Below are positions 9,987 through 21,427 of a DNA stretch of 64,000 nt, in pieces. How positions within the stretch are numbered: the stretch's first letter is position 1; each line of letters begins with the position of its first letter. The notes below the pieces were generated by a model. The model was not told where the DNA came from and searched no databases. It saw only the letters and a program-made list of their open reading frames with translations. The position numbers were made by a program, and so were the translations under genes. Source of the stretch: Adiantum capillus-veneris (Eukaryota > Streptophyta > Polypodiopsida > Polypodiales > Pteridaceae); NCBI GenBank assembly GCA_014529385.2, contig CM043969.1:69512676-69576675 (forward strand), written 5' to 3'.

Positions 9987-12900
9987 ATTGAAAGCAGAGT
10001 TACCGGGGAACAGCATTTTAGGGTCTTGGAACGCCGGAACGGCGTTCCGGCCGGCTGGTGGTTTCTGGAACGCGTCGGAACAGAACGGCGTTCCGGCTGA
10101 AAGCTGTCACCGGAACGGGACCACCGGAACGGACTGGAACGGGCCGGAACGGCCTCAACAGCAGTTTTTGAAATTTAAAAAAATGACTGTTGGGCAGCCA
10201 ACGGCCATTTTCAGCAGTGAAAAAAGTATATAATGCCCCCCTCCTCCCCCATTCTTCACACACTCATCAAGCCTCAAGGCCCATTCTCCCTTGCTTGAGC
10301 CTTGCTCTCAACTCTCAAGCCAAGCTCATTCTCCCTAGCTTGCTCTCAACTCTCAAGCCATAGTGTGGTGCCGCGGCATGCCTCAAGGCTCAAGCTCTGA
10401 ACCTCTCTCTCTCTTGGGCTAACTTCTAAGTTCTAACCCTCAACTTTCAAGGCTCAAGGCTCAAGCTCTCACGGAATCAAGCGGCAAGCCTCTCTCTCTC
10501 AATCCCTCTCTCTCTCTCAAAGTTCAAGAGCATGCTCTCTCTTTCACGGATAATCCATCATCCATGGCCTCTTCTTCTCGTTCAACCCCCTCCGTTGATG
10601 CGGGCAACACTCAAAAGGCGAAGGAATGGTCGTGGTGGGATGAAGTGACCTCGGAGGGCACCTTGTCGACGGCGGGAGGTTCTCGTGCATGGGGATGCAA
10701 GCTATGCTCTTACACGCGGAAAGGGGGGCATGACAAAGTGAGGGCACACTTTCTTCGAGTGCCGGGACATGAGGTGAAATTTTGTGCCAACGTAACCATC
10801 GAGAAGAGGAAGGAGCTCGAGGAAAAGGATCGGCAATTCAACCATAAAGCCAAGCCGGCACGCAAAGGTATTGATCCAAAGACCCTCATTTTCCCTTCTT
10901 CCTCTCTACCCGGTGTAGGTGTTGGTGCATCTTCAAAAGGTCCAATTCGTCACCAAAAGACCCTTGCCACCTCTTGGGACCCAAAGAAGAAGGAAGAGGT
11001 GGATGCGGCTGTGGCCCGATTCTTCTATCACGACCATATCCCATTTGTCGCAGCGGGGTATGTTCATTGTTATATGATTCATCAATCTTCTCTCTCATTT
11101 CTTCCGTTATCGTCGTTTCCACTTTTTTGATACTAACCTCTTCTATGTTTGATCGAAATAGGTCGGAGTATTGGAAAGTCATGGTGCAACGGATAGGAGA
11201 GTATGGCACCGGCTATGTGCCGCCATCTTCAGAGGCTCTCCGAACCACCTTGCTCGATCGAGAGAAGGCTATCGTGGAGCAAGCAACCCTCAACATTCAG
11301 CATCTTTGGGCAAAACATGGTGTTTCCCTCATTGCTGACGGGTGGAGCGATACAAGGAAGAGATCTATCCATGGTCTCGTCGCATACTCCAGTGGAGAGA
11401 TGTACTTTGTGCACTCTCATGATGCCACTGAGAGTGGCAAGTCCGCCGATGTCCTCTCTGCAGAGTGGACAGCGGCCATAGGAACCATCGGTGAGCAACA
11501 CGTGGTGGCCTTTGTCACAGATGGGGAGGCATCAAACAGGGCAGCAGCAGCTATCATAGAGGGCCACTATCCGCATGTGACAGTGTGCTTTTGCATGGCA
11601 CACTGCTTGAACAACCTTCTAAAAGACATCGGCAAGCTAGACTGGAATTCTCCAGTCATTGCTGATGCAGTGAAGATGGTTACTTTCATCAACAATCACA
11701 ACTTGGTTCGGAGTGAGTACCTCAAGAGGTCGGGCGGCAAAGTGCTTCTAAAGTATTCAGATACCCGCTTCGCATTCAACTTTCTTCTTGTACGCAGGCT
11801 GTCTGAATGTCAAAATGCGGTCCGACAGGTCTACATCAGTGATGAGTTCACCACCTCCCCCTATGCAAAGACAGTTGCAGGGATTTTGTGCAAGGATAAG
11901 GCAGAGGATCTTGAGTTCTGGAAGGAGCTCAAGAGTCTAGATGCACAGGTAAAACCGGTGGTTCATTTGCTTCGAGTTCTGGATGGCATGGATCCTTGCA
12001 TTGGCAAGATTTATGAGGCAATGGACCGCATGATTGAGCAGCTTGCACAGCTTGAGCCGAACGCAGAGCGATATGAGGAGATCCATGCGCTTTGCAGCTC
12101 GAGGTGGAATTCATATGCCTCTCCTTTACACGGGGCAGCGTACATGGTGGATCCAGAGTTCCAAGGTGCAGGGCAAGAGACAAATAGGGAAGTCATGAAC
12201 CAATTTACAGAGATCTTAAACAAGATGGTTCTAGACAGAGATGGGCGACGCATTGTCAGAGATCAGCTGAGACAGTACAGAGAGATGCGGGGGTCATTTG
12301 GCAGTCCAGATGCTAAGATTGATCGCAGGAAAATAGGTTCAGTGCTTTGGTGGGAGGACTATGGCTATGATGGCCCTGAGCTTCAGAGATTGGCGATCCG
12401 TATTCTCAGCCAGTCAGTTAGTACCTCATGCTTGGAGCAATTGTGGAGTACCTTTAGCCACATTGCTTCCAAGAAGAGAAATCGGCTTGGAGTGGAGAAG
12501 GCTAATGATCTTGTCTTCGTCAGCGCAAATTTGAAAATGCTTTGCAAGAGTACAGACAAACAAACAGACCCTTTTCACAGTGGGAGATGGAGCAAGAGGC
12601 TTCTCAGGCGGGTGGAGATGCACATCCACCAACACCAGGTACTTCATCTGTGGCTGAGATCGAGCCGGACCTAGACCTCGATGATGAGGAATGGGAGGAT
12701 GTGCATGATTTACAGCCGGCTACTACGGATTGGGAGGCCTCTCAGGCTAGTGGCTCTTGAGTCTTGAGTCTTTGCCATTTATCCACCTTTTTGTATGGTT
12801 GCTTGAGCCTTGCCCTCTTTGCCATTTGTAGCTACTAGCATCTTTATGGTATTTGTCACCTTCAGTCTTTTGGTATTGTGGTCACTGAAGTCTGGTTTGA

Positions 12901-13355
12901 ACTTTGCCCCCCTTTGGTTTTTTTGTAGCACCTTGGCCGCTGGCGCCGGGCGGTCCTTGAGGCTTGTTACTATGTTAGCCATAATTAATTCCAAAGTGTT
13001 ATCTCTGACTACTACTCTTGCAATTATTTGAGAGCATTGTGTATGTACTATGGGCATTGTGTTTGCTCATTGTTGTTCATCTGGCTATGTACTCTGGGCG
13101 CCTCACATCCCAATCAAGTCATAATAAGGTTAAATGGTCTTCGAATCGTGTTTTTTCAATTTTGTGGGTATTAGAGTCAAAGGACTCTAATACTACTTGT
13201 ATTCAAACACATAACGCTAAAAAAAATAATATTTGGGTGTTTTTTTAGCCTGCAGTTCCGCGCCGTTCCCGTTCCGGGCCCATTCCCTTTCCCCCGTTCC
13301 GTAGGGAGGCCCGTCGCCGTTCCCGTTCCGCGTTCCGGGTAACTCTGATTGAAAG
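9987..13355 (+). mobile_element. autonomous-type hAT transposon with 8-bp TSD
   Basis: The element proper is 9995-13347 (3353 bp). Its inverted ends are CAGAGTTACC and GGTAACTCTG, and the flanking 8-bp duplications ATTGAAAG lie at 9987-9994 and 13348-13355. Several hundred base pairs at both ends are rich in GGAACGG/CCGTTCC, which are presumably repeated transposase-binding sites. It contains one transposase gene in the same direction (10564-12760). It lies within the 6.7-kb insertion and is therefore younger than it. The TSD is perfect and the gene nearly intact, so insertion was fairly recent. The 714-bp element at 4941-5654 shares its ends. Confidence 0.95.
10564..12760 (+). CDS. hAT transposase (BED zinc finger, DUF659 and hAT dimerisation domains)
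   Basis: Exon 1 (10564-11057) starts MASSSRSTPSVD and carries a BED-type zinc finger (CKLC ... RAHFLRVPGHEVKFC, about residues 45-75), which would bind the element's ends. A 104-bp intron with GTATGT and AG ends (11058-11161) is inferred. It joins ...FVAAG to SEYWKVM in frame. Exon 2 holds the DUF659/RNase-H-like core (SLIADGWSDTR, FVTDGEASNRAA, CFCMAHCLNNLLKDI) and the C-terminal hAT dimerisation region (LEQLWSTFSHIASKKRNRLG). The frame runs to 12674, but the natural-looking C-terminus (NALQEYRQTNRPFS to EWEDVHDLQP, stop near 12760) is in the next frame. A one-base shift near 12535-12545 is therefore likely. Total about 690 residues, normal for plant hAT. It may be just inactive, or active if the shift is a sequencing error. 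Confidence 0.88.
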
Positions 13356-14319
13356 CATTCTTTCAGAAAACAGACATCTTTAAACTTAAGACAAGGTACT
13401 GTCATTTCTAAGTATCACTGACCAGTACTAACTTGTCTCAAGACCACCCCTATGCAAGGGTGAAAAATGGTACCCATTCCTTATTTATATAACCGGGGTG
13501 GAAGGTCTTCACCCAAAGTCCGGGCGCCCATACGCCAAAACCAGTTGCCCATACAACCGGGCGGTTCCTCTAGGATAAACTTAAAAGTACTATCCATAAA
13601 CATAAACAAGCACGGGGTAAAGACTCCACACGTGCCGAGGTAACCGACTCCTCCATGATGGTATCTCCATCATTACTCATTATCTGGAGTAAAATATTTC
13701 CAAGGAATCAGAGGTGTCTTGAGACAAGCTGTCTTAAGGATGGCCAAACATTTCTTTCCTATTTCAACCAGTCATAACCCAAACAGTCCTTTCCTAATTA
13801 CAATCATTGCTCGCGGGTTTCGTGGAAGTTACCTTCCATTTACAGCCAGTTTTTTTCCTTGCTACTAATCTTACGTATGCAATGCTTAATTTAAAATGAT
13901 ATCTAAAAGCTTATTAATGGCATAATTGAAATCCACCTGGGACTGGTCGTCCATCTACTGTGGGGCAGGTGCCCGTAAACTCTCCTCTGTTGGCCTATGG
14001 TTAGGCCCTGCTTCATGGTCGTTAGTTGCTTTGTTGCGTTTGTTACTAACATCTTCATCTTCCGTCAAAAGGTTCCCCCTGTTTCTCTTGCGAGCCATTT
14101 CGGCAGCCTTATAAAAAGACTTAATCCATTAGAGGATTTTTTTGAATAACATTTATTTTTCCTTGTTTACCCAAAAATAAGGGTTTTGAACCTCGGTTAA
14201 TTCTTTGGCACTTAGATAATTTTATTTCTTAATTTTTCTTATCCATTATATACAAAAAATTGGTTACTTTTGACCAAAATACGTACCTAAACTATTTATC
14301 TAAGGTTAGGATAATTATA

Positions 14320-15715
14320 ATAGATTTCCCAAGGTATATTCCTTCTCTGGTATTGATATCAAAGGGTTTCTATTTACTTTACTATATTTCCCTTTTTTAT
14401 TCTTCCCAAAAATTGGAGTAATTTTACTGGGATATATAATTAAACTAATTTTCTAATGGTAGCATAATTACCACAGGTTCCTTGAGTTCTAATAAACCTT
14501 TGATAAAGATCTCAATTCAATTTAAATCTATTTACTAATTTTCCCTATTTAAATTTCTCAAAAAATAGAGTATTTTAGCTAAAGTAATTAGTTAGATTAA
14601 TTTTCTGACTTTCTCCTAATTATCACGGATTCTTCAACACCTAATTAACCACTGATAATTATATGGAAGTATTTGAATTCCATTTACTAATTTCCCCTAT
14701 TAAAATTGTTCAAAAAACAGGGTATTTTAGCTAAAGTAATTAGATAATTTAATTTCCTGAACGTCTCCTAATTATCACGGGTTCTTGAACACCTAATTAA
14801 CTACTGATAATTATATGGAAGTATTTGAATTCCATTTACTAATTTTCCCTATTAAAATTGTTCAAAAAACAAGGTATTTTAGCTAAAGTAATTAGCTAAT
14901 TTAATTTCCTGAACTTATCATAATTATCACGAGTTTTTGAACACCTAATTAACCAATGATAATTATATGGAAGCATTTGAATTCCATTTACTAATTTTTT
15001 CTATTAAAATTGCTCAAAAAACATGGTATTTTAGTTAAAGTAATTAGCTAATTTAATCTTCTGACTTTCTCCTAATTATCACGGGTTTTTCAACACCTAA
15101 TTAACCATTGATAATTATATGGAAGTATTTGAATTCCATTTACTAATTTCCTCTATTTAAATTGCTCAAAAAACAAGCCATTTTAGCTAAAGTAATTAGC
15201 TAATTTAATTTCCTGAACTTCTCCTAATTATCACGGGTTTTCGAACACCTAATTAACCACTGATAATTATATGGAAGTATTTGAATTCCATTTACTAATT
15301 TCTCCTATTAAAATTGTTCAAAAAACAAGGTATTTTAGCTAAAGTAATTAGCTAATTTAATTTCCTGAACTTCTCCTAATTATCACGGATTCTTGAACAC
15401 TTAATTAACCACTGATAATTATATGGAAGCATTTAAATTCCATTTACTAATTTTCCCTATTAAAATTGCTCAAAAAACAAGGTATTTTAGCTAAAGTAAT
15501 TAGCTAATTTAATTTCTTGAACTTCTCCTAATTATCACAGGTTCTTAGACACTTAATTAACCCCTGATAATTATATGACAGCATTTGAATTCTATTTACT
15601 AATTTCTTCTATTTAAATTGCTCAAAAAACAGGGTATTTTAGCTAAAGTAATTATCTAATTGAATTTCCTGAACTTCTCCTAATTATCACGGGTTCTTGA
15701 ACAAAATATGAAGAG
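14320..15715. repeat. tandem array of a ~152-bp AT-rich repeat, about nine units
   Basis: The landmark TAATTATCAC recurs at 14618, 14769, 14921, 15073, 15225, 15378, 15529 and 15681 (spacings 151-153), with a more diverged unit at about 14463. Each unit also repeats ATATGGAAGTATTTGAATTC and TATTTTAGCTAAAGTAATTA. No reading frame crosses it. Units are similar but not identical, so the array is not brand new. Confidence 0.93.
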
Positions 15716-16553
15716 AATGGTCCTATTTATAGCTTTTTCTGGGCATCTGGCAGCTTTCCCCTAGTCCAAGCAGCCCCCAGCTTGAAAATGGCGCATTTTT
15801 TTGCCATCAGTGCCCCTGGCAAGTTTCCACAGCTGCCACACTCACCCCATATCTTCCAGAATTTGCCTGTTTGATTTTTGCAGATTTTTCATGATGAAAT
15901 TTGGAATTTCCTATTTAACTCTAGAACCTTAGTGTAAAGAAGTCTTTGTTAATGATTAAAATGAAACCATCCAATTTTTGTTATTAATTAAATTTCTATG
16001 GTAATTTTCTAGGTCCCGTAACTGTTCCCGTTTTTATCGGAATCAGATTCTGAAAATTTCTAGACATAGTAAAGCTCTGCTTATAATTCCAAAAATACCA
16101 AAATTAATAGTGTTTGGAGTCCTGCAATAGTATTTTCCATTAAGTTTTTCAAGCTTAGTACAGTTTTGAAGGTTTCGTAAACTGGAAACCTTACAAGATC
16201 ATTGCAGTCTCCAAGGCCAGGAGGGCATCATCTTATCTGAAAGGAAACGCGTAAACATAGTGGTCTACCCTACTATTACGAAGGGAAGCACCGTTGAAGT
16301 GGCTACAGTTCAAGTGACTTTTCACCTCTTCTTCGCTCACTTAGGAGTATGAATGTGACATGATCATCGCTTGGAATCATCTTCGGATAACCAAGAAGAC
16401 ACCCTCGATTAAACATCCAGAGATTTTGGGATACTTTTCTACCGGCCTCTGCTTTCAAAAAAATCACCCTTAAGCAGCAAATTGAGCGATTTTGCTGTGG
16501 CCTACCTAAAGAGATACGGGATTATTGTTTGCTGAAGAAGTTCAAGTCCATAC

Positions 16554-16734
16554 CAGTGTAACAGGGAACGGACGGAACGCAGCCCAAACGTTCTAAAACG
16601 GTGTTCCGGAACGGTGTTTCGGAATGGGGGGGCGGGATGGAGCGCGAGGCGGAACGGGCAAAAGTAGGCATTTGGGGGACATATTTGGGGCATTTTGAGG
16701 GCAGTTTTGGAGGTAGTTTTGAGGTTGTGTAGGA
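16554..16734. mobile_element. truncated hAT-family end
   Basis: Begins CAGTGTAACAGGGAACGGAC, nearly the same as the left end of the element at 21428. GTTCCGGAACGG-rich sequence and a TTTGGGG-rich stretch follow, also as there. No right end or TSD is found, so it is a fragment within the gag region of the old Ty3/Gypsy copy. Confidence 0.6.
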
Positions 16735-16970
16735 GTTGATTTAAGACTAAGTTGAATGGAAGCCTTACTTTAATCGATTGTTCCGGCCCCTCAGGGCATG
16801 CTAAACTAGGGTTTGCAATGCACGCGGGTACTCTTACGTGTCCCACTGATCAGTTGATTTAAGACTAAGCTGAATGGAAGCCTTACTTTAGGCGACTGTT
16901 CTGGCCCCTCAGGGCATGCTAAACTAGGGTTTGCAATGCACGCGGGTACTCTCACGTGTCCCATTGATCA
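16735..16970. repeat. 118-bp tandem duplication
   Basis: GTTGATTTAAGACTAAG starts at 16735 and again at 16853. The two 118-bp units differ at only a few sites. It lies between the hAT fragment and the rest of the Ty3/Gypsy gag. Confidence 0.9.
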
Positions 16971-19900
16971 GCTCTTGACAACACGGATTGGACAACATTC
17001 AAACAATGGTAATAGAAGAAGAGGAAAGCTTCAGAAAAAGAGAACTTCAAGCCCACAGTTGTCAGCCCAAGAGCGAGTTGAGTATTTTAAGGAGGGGAAA
17101 TGTTTTGGTTGCAGAGAACACGGGCTTGTGTTGGCCCGTTGCCCACACAAGGCACCCAGAGGAAAAGCCAGAGAGTTCCAGAGCAGAAGAAGAGCGCGGA
17201 AGAAAAGGAAAGATGAAAGCAGGACTGCTACTAGATTTTGTCGGGATCGACCGTGACGAAATGGAGGAAAGTACTAAACTTTGCTGAGCATGGGGCAAAG
17301 TGCGAGACCAAGAAGCCCTATTTTCTTCGATGGAGGAGCCAAGTCCAACTTTATTTCAACCGAATTGGTGACTTGACTTGGAACGCCAGATGAAATGGGA
17401 CCACTGGCAAAGGGAGTTCTAGCGGCACCCGGACATGATGTCGCCATTACACCTATCATTGGCAAACTATGGTTGCATTGTTAGGGGTATTTAGGGCACG
17501 AGGACTTCTACATCATGCCTTAGGAAGGGTGTGACGTTCTTCTTGGTTCCACAAGAACAACGCCGTGGTCGATTATAGGGCGAGAAAAGCTATCTTGAAG
17601 AATGAAAAGGGTAAAGAGATTGTACTTGATGTAAACGCAAGGGCGAGTCTGTCCCACTTGTATTAGCTTTGGCTGTTTCCAAATTGAAGGGCGAGTCTTT
17701 TTGTTTATTCGATCTTCTTGAAAAAATTGAATGACACTCAAGGGTCAAATATGTTCGACCTAGAAAAGGAACAACAGTAGTTTCTGCAAGCTTAGGTTGA
17801 CGTTTCTCTGAAGGTTTACCAGGAGAGTTACCTCCTTCATGGCGTGAAGACCATACAATTGATTTGATTCCAGGCAGCATACCACTGAACTGGCCACCCT
17901 ACCGAGTTAGCCGAGCCCAAAATGAAGAAATAATGAGTCAGGTAAAGGAACTTCTAGAGAAGGGTCTCATCCAGCCTAGTACTTCACGTTTCTGTTCGCG
18001 TGTGTTGTTGGTCTTATAGAAAGATGGATCTTGGAGAATGTGCATTGACTATAGAGCTCTCAACAAAATCACCATCAAGAACCGATTCCCTATTCCGAGG
18101 ATTGATGATATACTAGATAGACTTCAGGATTCTCCTTATTTTGTCAGAATTGATATGTAGAGTGGTTAACATCAGATCCGCATTGCTTCTGGGGATGTCT
18201 ACAAGACAGCTTTGAGGACATCTTTTGGTTTATACGAGTATTTGGTGATGCCCTTTGGTCTCACAAACGCTCAAGCTACATTCAACCGCATGATGGATAG
18301 GATTTTTAGAGAGTATAGATCATTTTTGGGCACCTTTCTCGACGACATCATCGTCTTCTCCAAGAGTGTAGCAGAGCACAGATACCATCTGTTACAGGTT
18401 TCTCAGGCACTACGACAACATCGATTGGTGGTAAATGGGAGAAAGTGCGAGTTTTTCTTTCCAGAGATACACTTCTTGGGACACATTGTCTCAATAGAAG
18501 GTACAAAGATGGACGCGGCCAAGTTGAGACCATTCGTGATTGGCCAGATTTGAAAAATGTTCATGAAGTTGGAAGCTTTTTGGGTTTGTGCTCCTATTAT
18601 CTACGGTTCATTCGAGAGTTTTTCCATTGCATGTGTTGACTCAAAAAGGGGTTCCTTTTACTTGGGGACCGTCGGAGATTGCAGGAAAAGTTGACAACGG
18701 GTCCAGTGTTGGCTTTGCCAGACTTGCAAAAGCCCTTTGAGGTTTACTGGGATGCTTACGATCGCAGTCTTGATGCAAGAGGGCCATGTTATAGCTTATG
18801 AGAGTAGGATATTCTCATGTTCTAAATGGGTTGCACAGATTAATGAGAAAGAGCTTTTGGTAGTTATTATGCTCTTAGTGGCGACATTTTCTACTCAGAG
18901 CGGATTTTACTGTGTTCACCGATCTTTAGAGTTTATGCTACTTCTTGTCTCAGAAGCAACTTTTCGAAAAGCAGATGCGGTGGGCTAATATTCTGTCACA
19001 ATTTCATTTCCAGATCGTCCATGTTCAGGGACAAAAGAATTTAGTGGAAAACGCGTTGTCTCACAAGCCCTTGGTTGTCGTTCTTTCGGCAATTCATCAT
19101 AGAAGCTTCGAGGATATGGTAGATCAGTCCGCCGATCTTGACTTTGCAGACATCCTTAATCGGGTACAAAATGGGGAGACAGTTGCAAGCTATTCCATAC
19201 GGGAAGGGTATCTGATGCGGAAAACGATGTTGTGTGTTACACAGTCATTGAGGGAAGAGGTCATGATGTGTGCCATTGTCCGCCTTTTTTGGGTCACCGC
19301 AGCATAGATGTCACCTTGAAAGGTGTGGAGCGTTACTTCTATTGGCTAAGACTAAACGATGTGGATGAGTTTGTTCGTAGTTGTTTAGTATGCCAAAAGG
19401 TCAAGTTTGACATGCATAAGAACCAGGCCTTCTACAGCCTTAACCCATACCTTCTTGACACAGGGAAAGCATAGCGATGGACTTTTTTTTTATCTACCCA
19501 AGACCTAGGGTGGGCATGATGGAATATGGATAGTCATTGACAGATTCAGTAAGCAGGCTCACTTCATTCTAGTAAACAAGACAGTTAAGCCTGATCATTT
19601 GGCAAAACTGTTTGTCTCGCAGATTTTCTGATTACATGGTATGCTGGAGTCCATTGTTTCGGACAAAAATCCCTGTTTCACTAGTTTGTTTTGGAGGGCA
19701 ATTTGGGAGAACATTGGCACGCGGTTGCAGTTGTTGTCCATATTCCACCCACAGACAAACGGACAATCTAAGATAGCCAATTCAGTCGTTTTGGATTTAT
19801 TGAAGTCCTACATTTCGGATTAAAAGACTCAATGGGAAAAGTATTTGCCCTTGATGGAAAGATAAGATTCTTGAAGCAGATTAGTACACTGGAGATCTGG

Positions 19901-20287
19901 ACACTGCTTTTGCCAAGGTGCGCGAGGCGCTTGAGAAGTCCCAAGCATGGCATAAGAAGGCAGCCGACAAGCATCGACATGCCTTGCAGCTGAAGGAGAA
20001 TGATTGGGTGCTTTTACGGTTTGAGAAGGCACGCCTAAGGAAACGAAAGGGTAAGGAGCGTCTCTTTTCAAAGCTGAGTATGCTATACTATGGCCCTTTC
20101 CAGGGACAAGGAAAGATCATTGATGTTTCCTTCAGATTGAAATTGCCAGATACTTGGAAGATTCACAATGCATTTTGTGTGAGTCTGTTGACAATGACTT
20201 TATAAAAGAAGTACTTGGAACTGGTAATTCCTAAAATGAATCTGTTATATATGGTCTCTTGGGATAGTTTCCTACGACGTTAAAACT

Positions 20288-20310
20288 CTCTTCTTCTTCT
20301 TCTTCTTCTC
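20288..20310. repeat. (CTT)n microsatellite
   Basis: Short CTT run in the 3' non-coding part of the old Ty3/Gypsy copy. Confidence 0.8.
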
Positions 20311-20670
20311 ATGTGAGTAGTGTAAGTGCATGTTTGAAAGACGAAATGATTGCAGCATTTCGGTCTTGTACTCTGGGGAGATGAGATGGACATGATATTA
20401 ACAAGATTTAGTCAATCAAGACATCCTCTAGAGATCAGTGACAGATCTGGATGTAATTGCTAAGTATGTTACAATAGATCATGATTCTCATCCAAGATCT
20501 CGACCGGGGTAGTGATGTGATTGTGATTTAAATGTTCAACGAGTGTCGTCTTTGTGCAAGTGTTGGATATGTGGTGTCTAGTGTGTCAATACCTAGAGTC
20601 TACTAGTTTTTGGCTTATGTCGGTTTTGCAGGCGTAATCGAGGGCAATGACAATTCTTTCAAGGGGGGTA

Positions 20671-21290
20671 TGTCACAAGTGATGACGTGGCATGTCTGAC
20701 CGGACAAACCCTAGTGAAACTGACAAATTTGATATTATAAGTTGTTTCAACTTATTGGGTCCCCATCTGATGGGCCCCATGGAACACTAGAGCAATAAAA
20801 TAAAACAAGGACCAAAGTTTATGTGGACTGCTGACGTGGCACCGCGTACGGATTTTTGTAAATGGCGGGGAATTGCTGACGTTGCACAGCTTATGGATCT
20901 CCACGTTTTGCTGCTGGATTTGTGGCAGCAGTTTTGGCGCAAGGCCTTGGGCCTAGATGCTTTTGGGACCAGTTGCTTTTAGAACTCGAAGCTTTTCATG
21001 TACTGCTTCTGGGGAAGAGGCCTTCATAAGAATTGCTAGGGCCTCTCTCCCTTAGATTTGGCTTGGGAGCATTGCAGAGAGAGAGGACCCTTGGAAATTG
21101 TACTCTGCCAAGCATTAATATAAAAAGAAATACTGAAAGGGGTGCCAGACTTTGGGGCCAATCTCTCTGGGCACGGAAATTCACCGTGCCGTGTTGTCTC
21201 TCAATTGTGTTTAATGTTTTGAAGTTATTTTCAGTTTCCCTCACGTGTGTTGTGCCAGATTCTCGACTTGGGGTGTCCAAGTCTGTTACA
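20671..21290 (+). repeat. LTR (3' LTR of the old Ty3/Gypsy copy)
   Basis: Begins TGTCACAAGTGATGACGTGG after the purine tract AAGGGGGGTA and ends GTCTGTTACA. Aligns with 8203-8862 with many substitutions and length differences. Confidence 0.8.
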
Positions 21291-21427
21291 AGTGCAATCG
21301 ATTGATATAAACACGGTCATCTATCAAAAATAGGTGCATACGTAAATTCTAACTGCTAAATCAGTGCTTGCCTCTTTAATGGCTAGCCCAATTGGCAGAG
21401 ACTGGACACTAACTTGGGTCTATCTTA

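Larger units (their letters stand above)
9463..16196. mobile_element. 6.7-kb insertion of unresolved class, TSD AGATC
   Basis: The left end is TGTAACGGCTCC after AGATC (9458-9462). The right end is GGAAACCTTACA before AGATC (16197-16201). The sequence on both sides is gag of the old Ty3/Gypsy copy, so the insertion limits are well defined. The ends are short imperfect inverted repeats (TGTAACGG against TGTAAGGT), and subterminal stretches around 9620-9650 and 16005-16035 look inversely related (CGGGACC...CTAGAAAA). TG...CA ends and a 5-bp TSD fit an LTR element, but I found no LTR pair and no coding region of its own. After removing the hAT insertion about 3.4 kb remains, much of it a 152-bp tandem array. 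A TATA-like stretch (TTATATAAATAAGG, minus strand, near 13480) is present. Class unknown. Confidence 0.65.
8863..21290 (+). mobile_element. old, heavily decayed Ty3/Gypsy retrotransposon interrupted by a 6.7-kb insertion
   Basis: With the LTR at 8203-8862 this forms one Ty3/Gypsy copy. Its parts are leader and gag (8863-9462), a foreign insertion (9463-16196), rest of gag with a degraded zinc knuckle (16197-17300), protease region (about 17300-17550), reverse transcriptase (about 17880-18640, including VMPFGLTNAQATFNRMM), RNase H (about 18650-19100), integrase (about 19250-19860), the GPY/F-like end (about 19990-20200), a 3' non-coding part, and LTR 20671-21290. The parts are in canonical Ty3/Gypsy order and related to the young array at 39.7-62.7 kb. 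It is broken in many places (well over ten), so it is a fossil. Confidence 0.85.

Noticed and set aside
14320-15715. CRISPR-like regular repeat
   Set aside because: The whole 152-bp period is repeated with no unique spacers. It is a plain tandem repeat in a plant genome.
9463-16196. Calling the 6.7-kb insertion an ordinary LTR retrotransposon
   Set aside because: TG...CA ends and a 5-bp TSD fit, but no direct-repeat LTR pair, primer-binding site or purine tract could be found.
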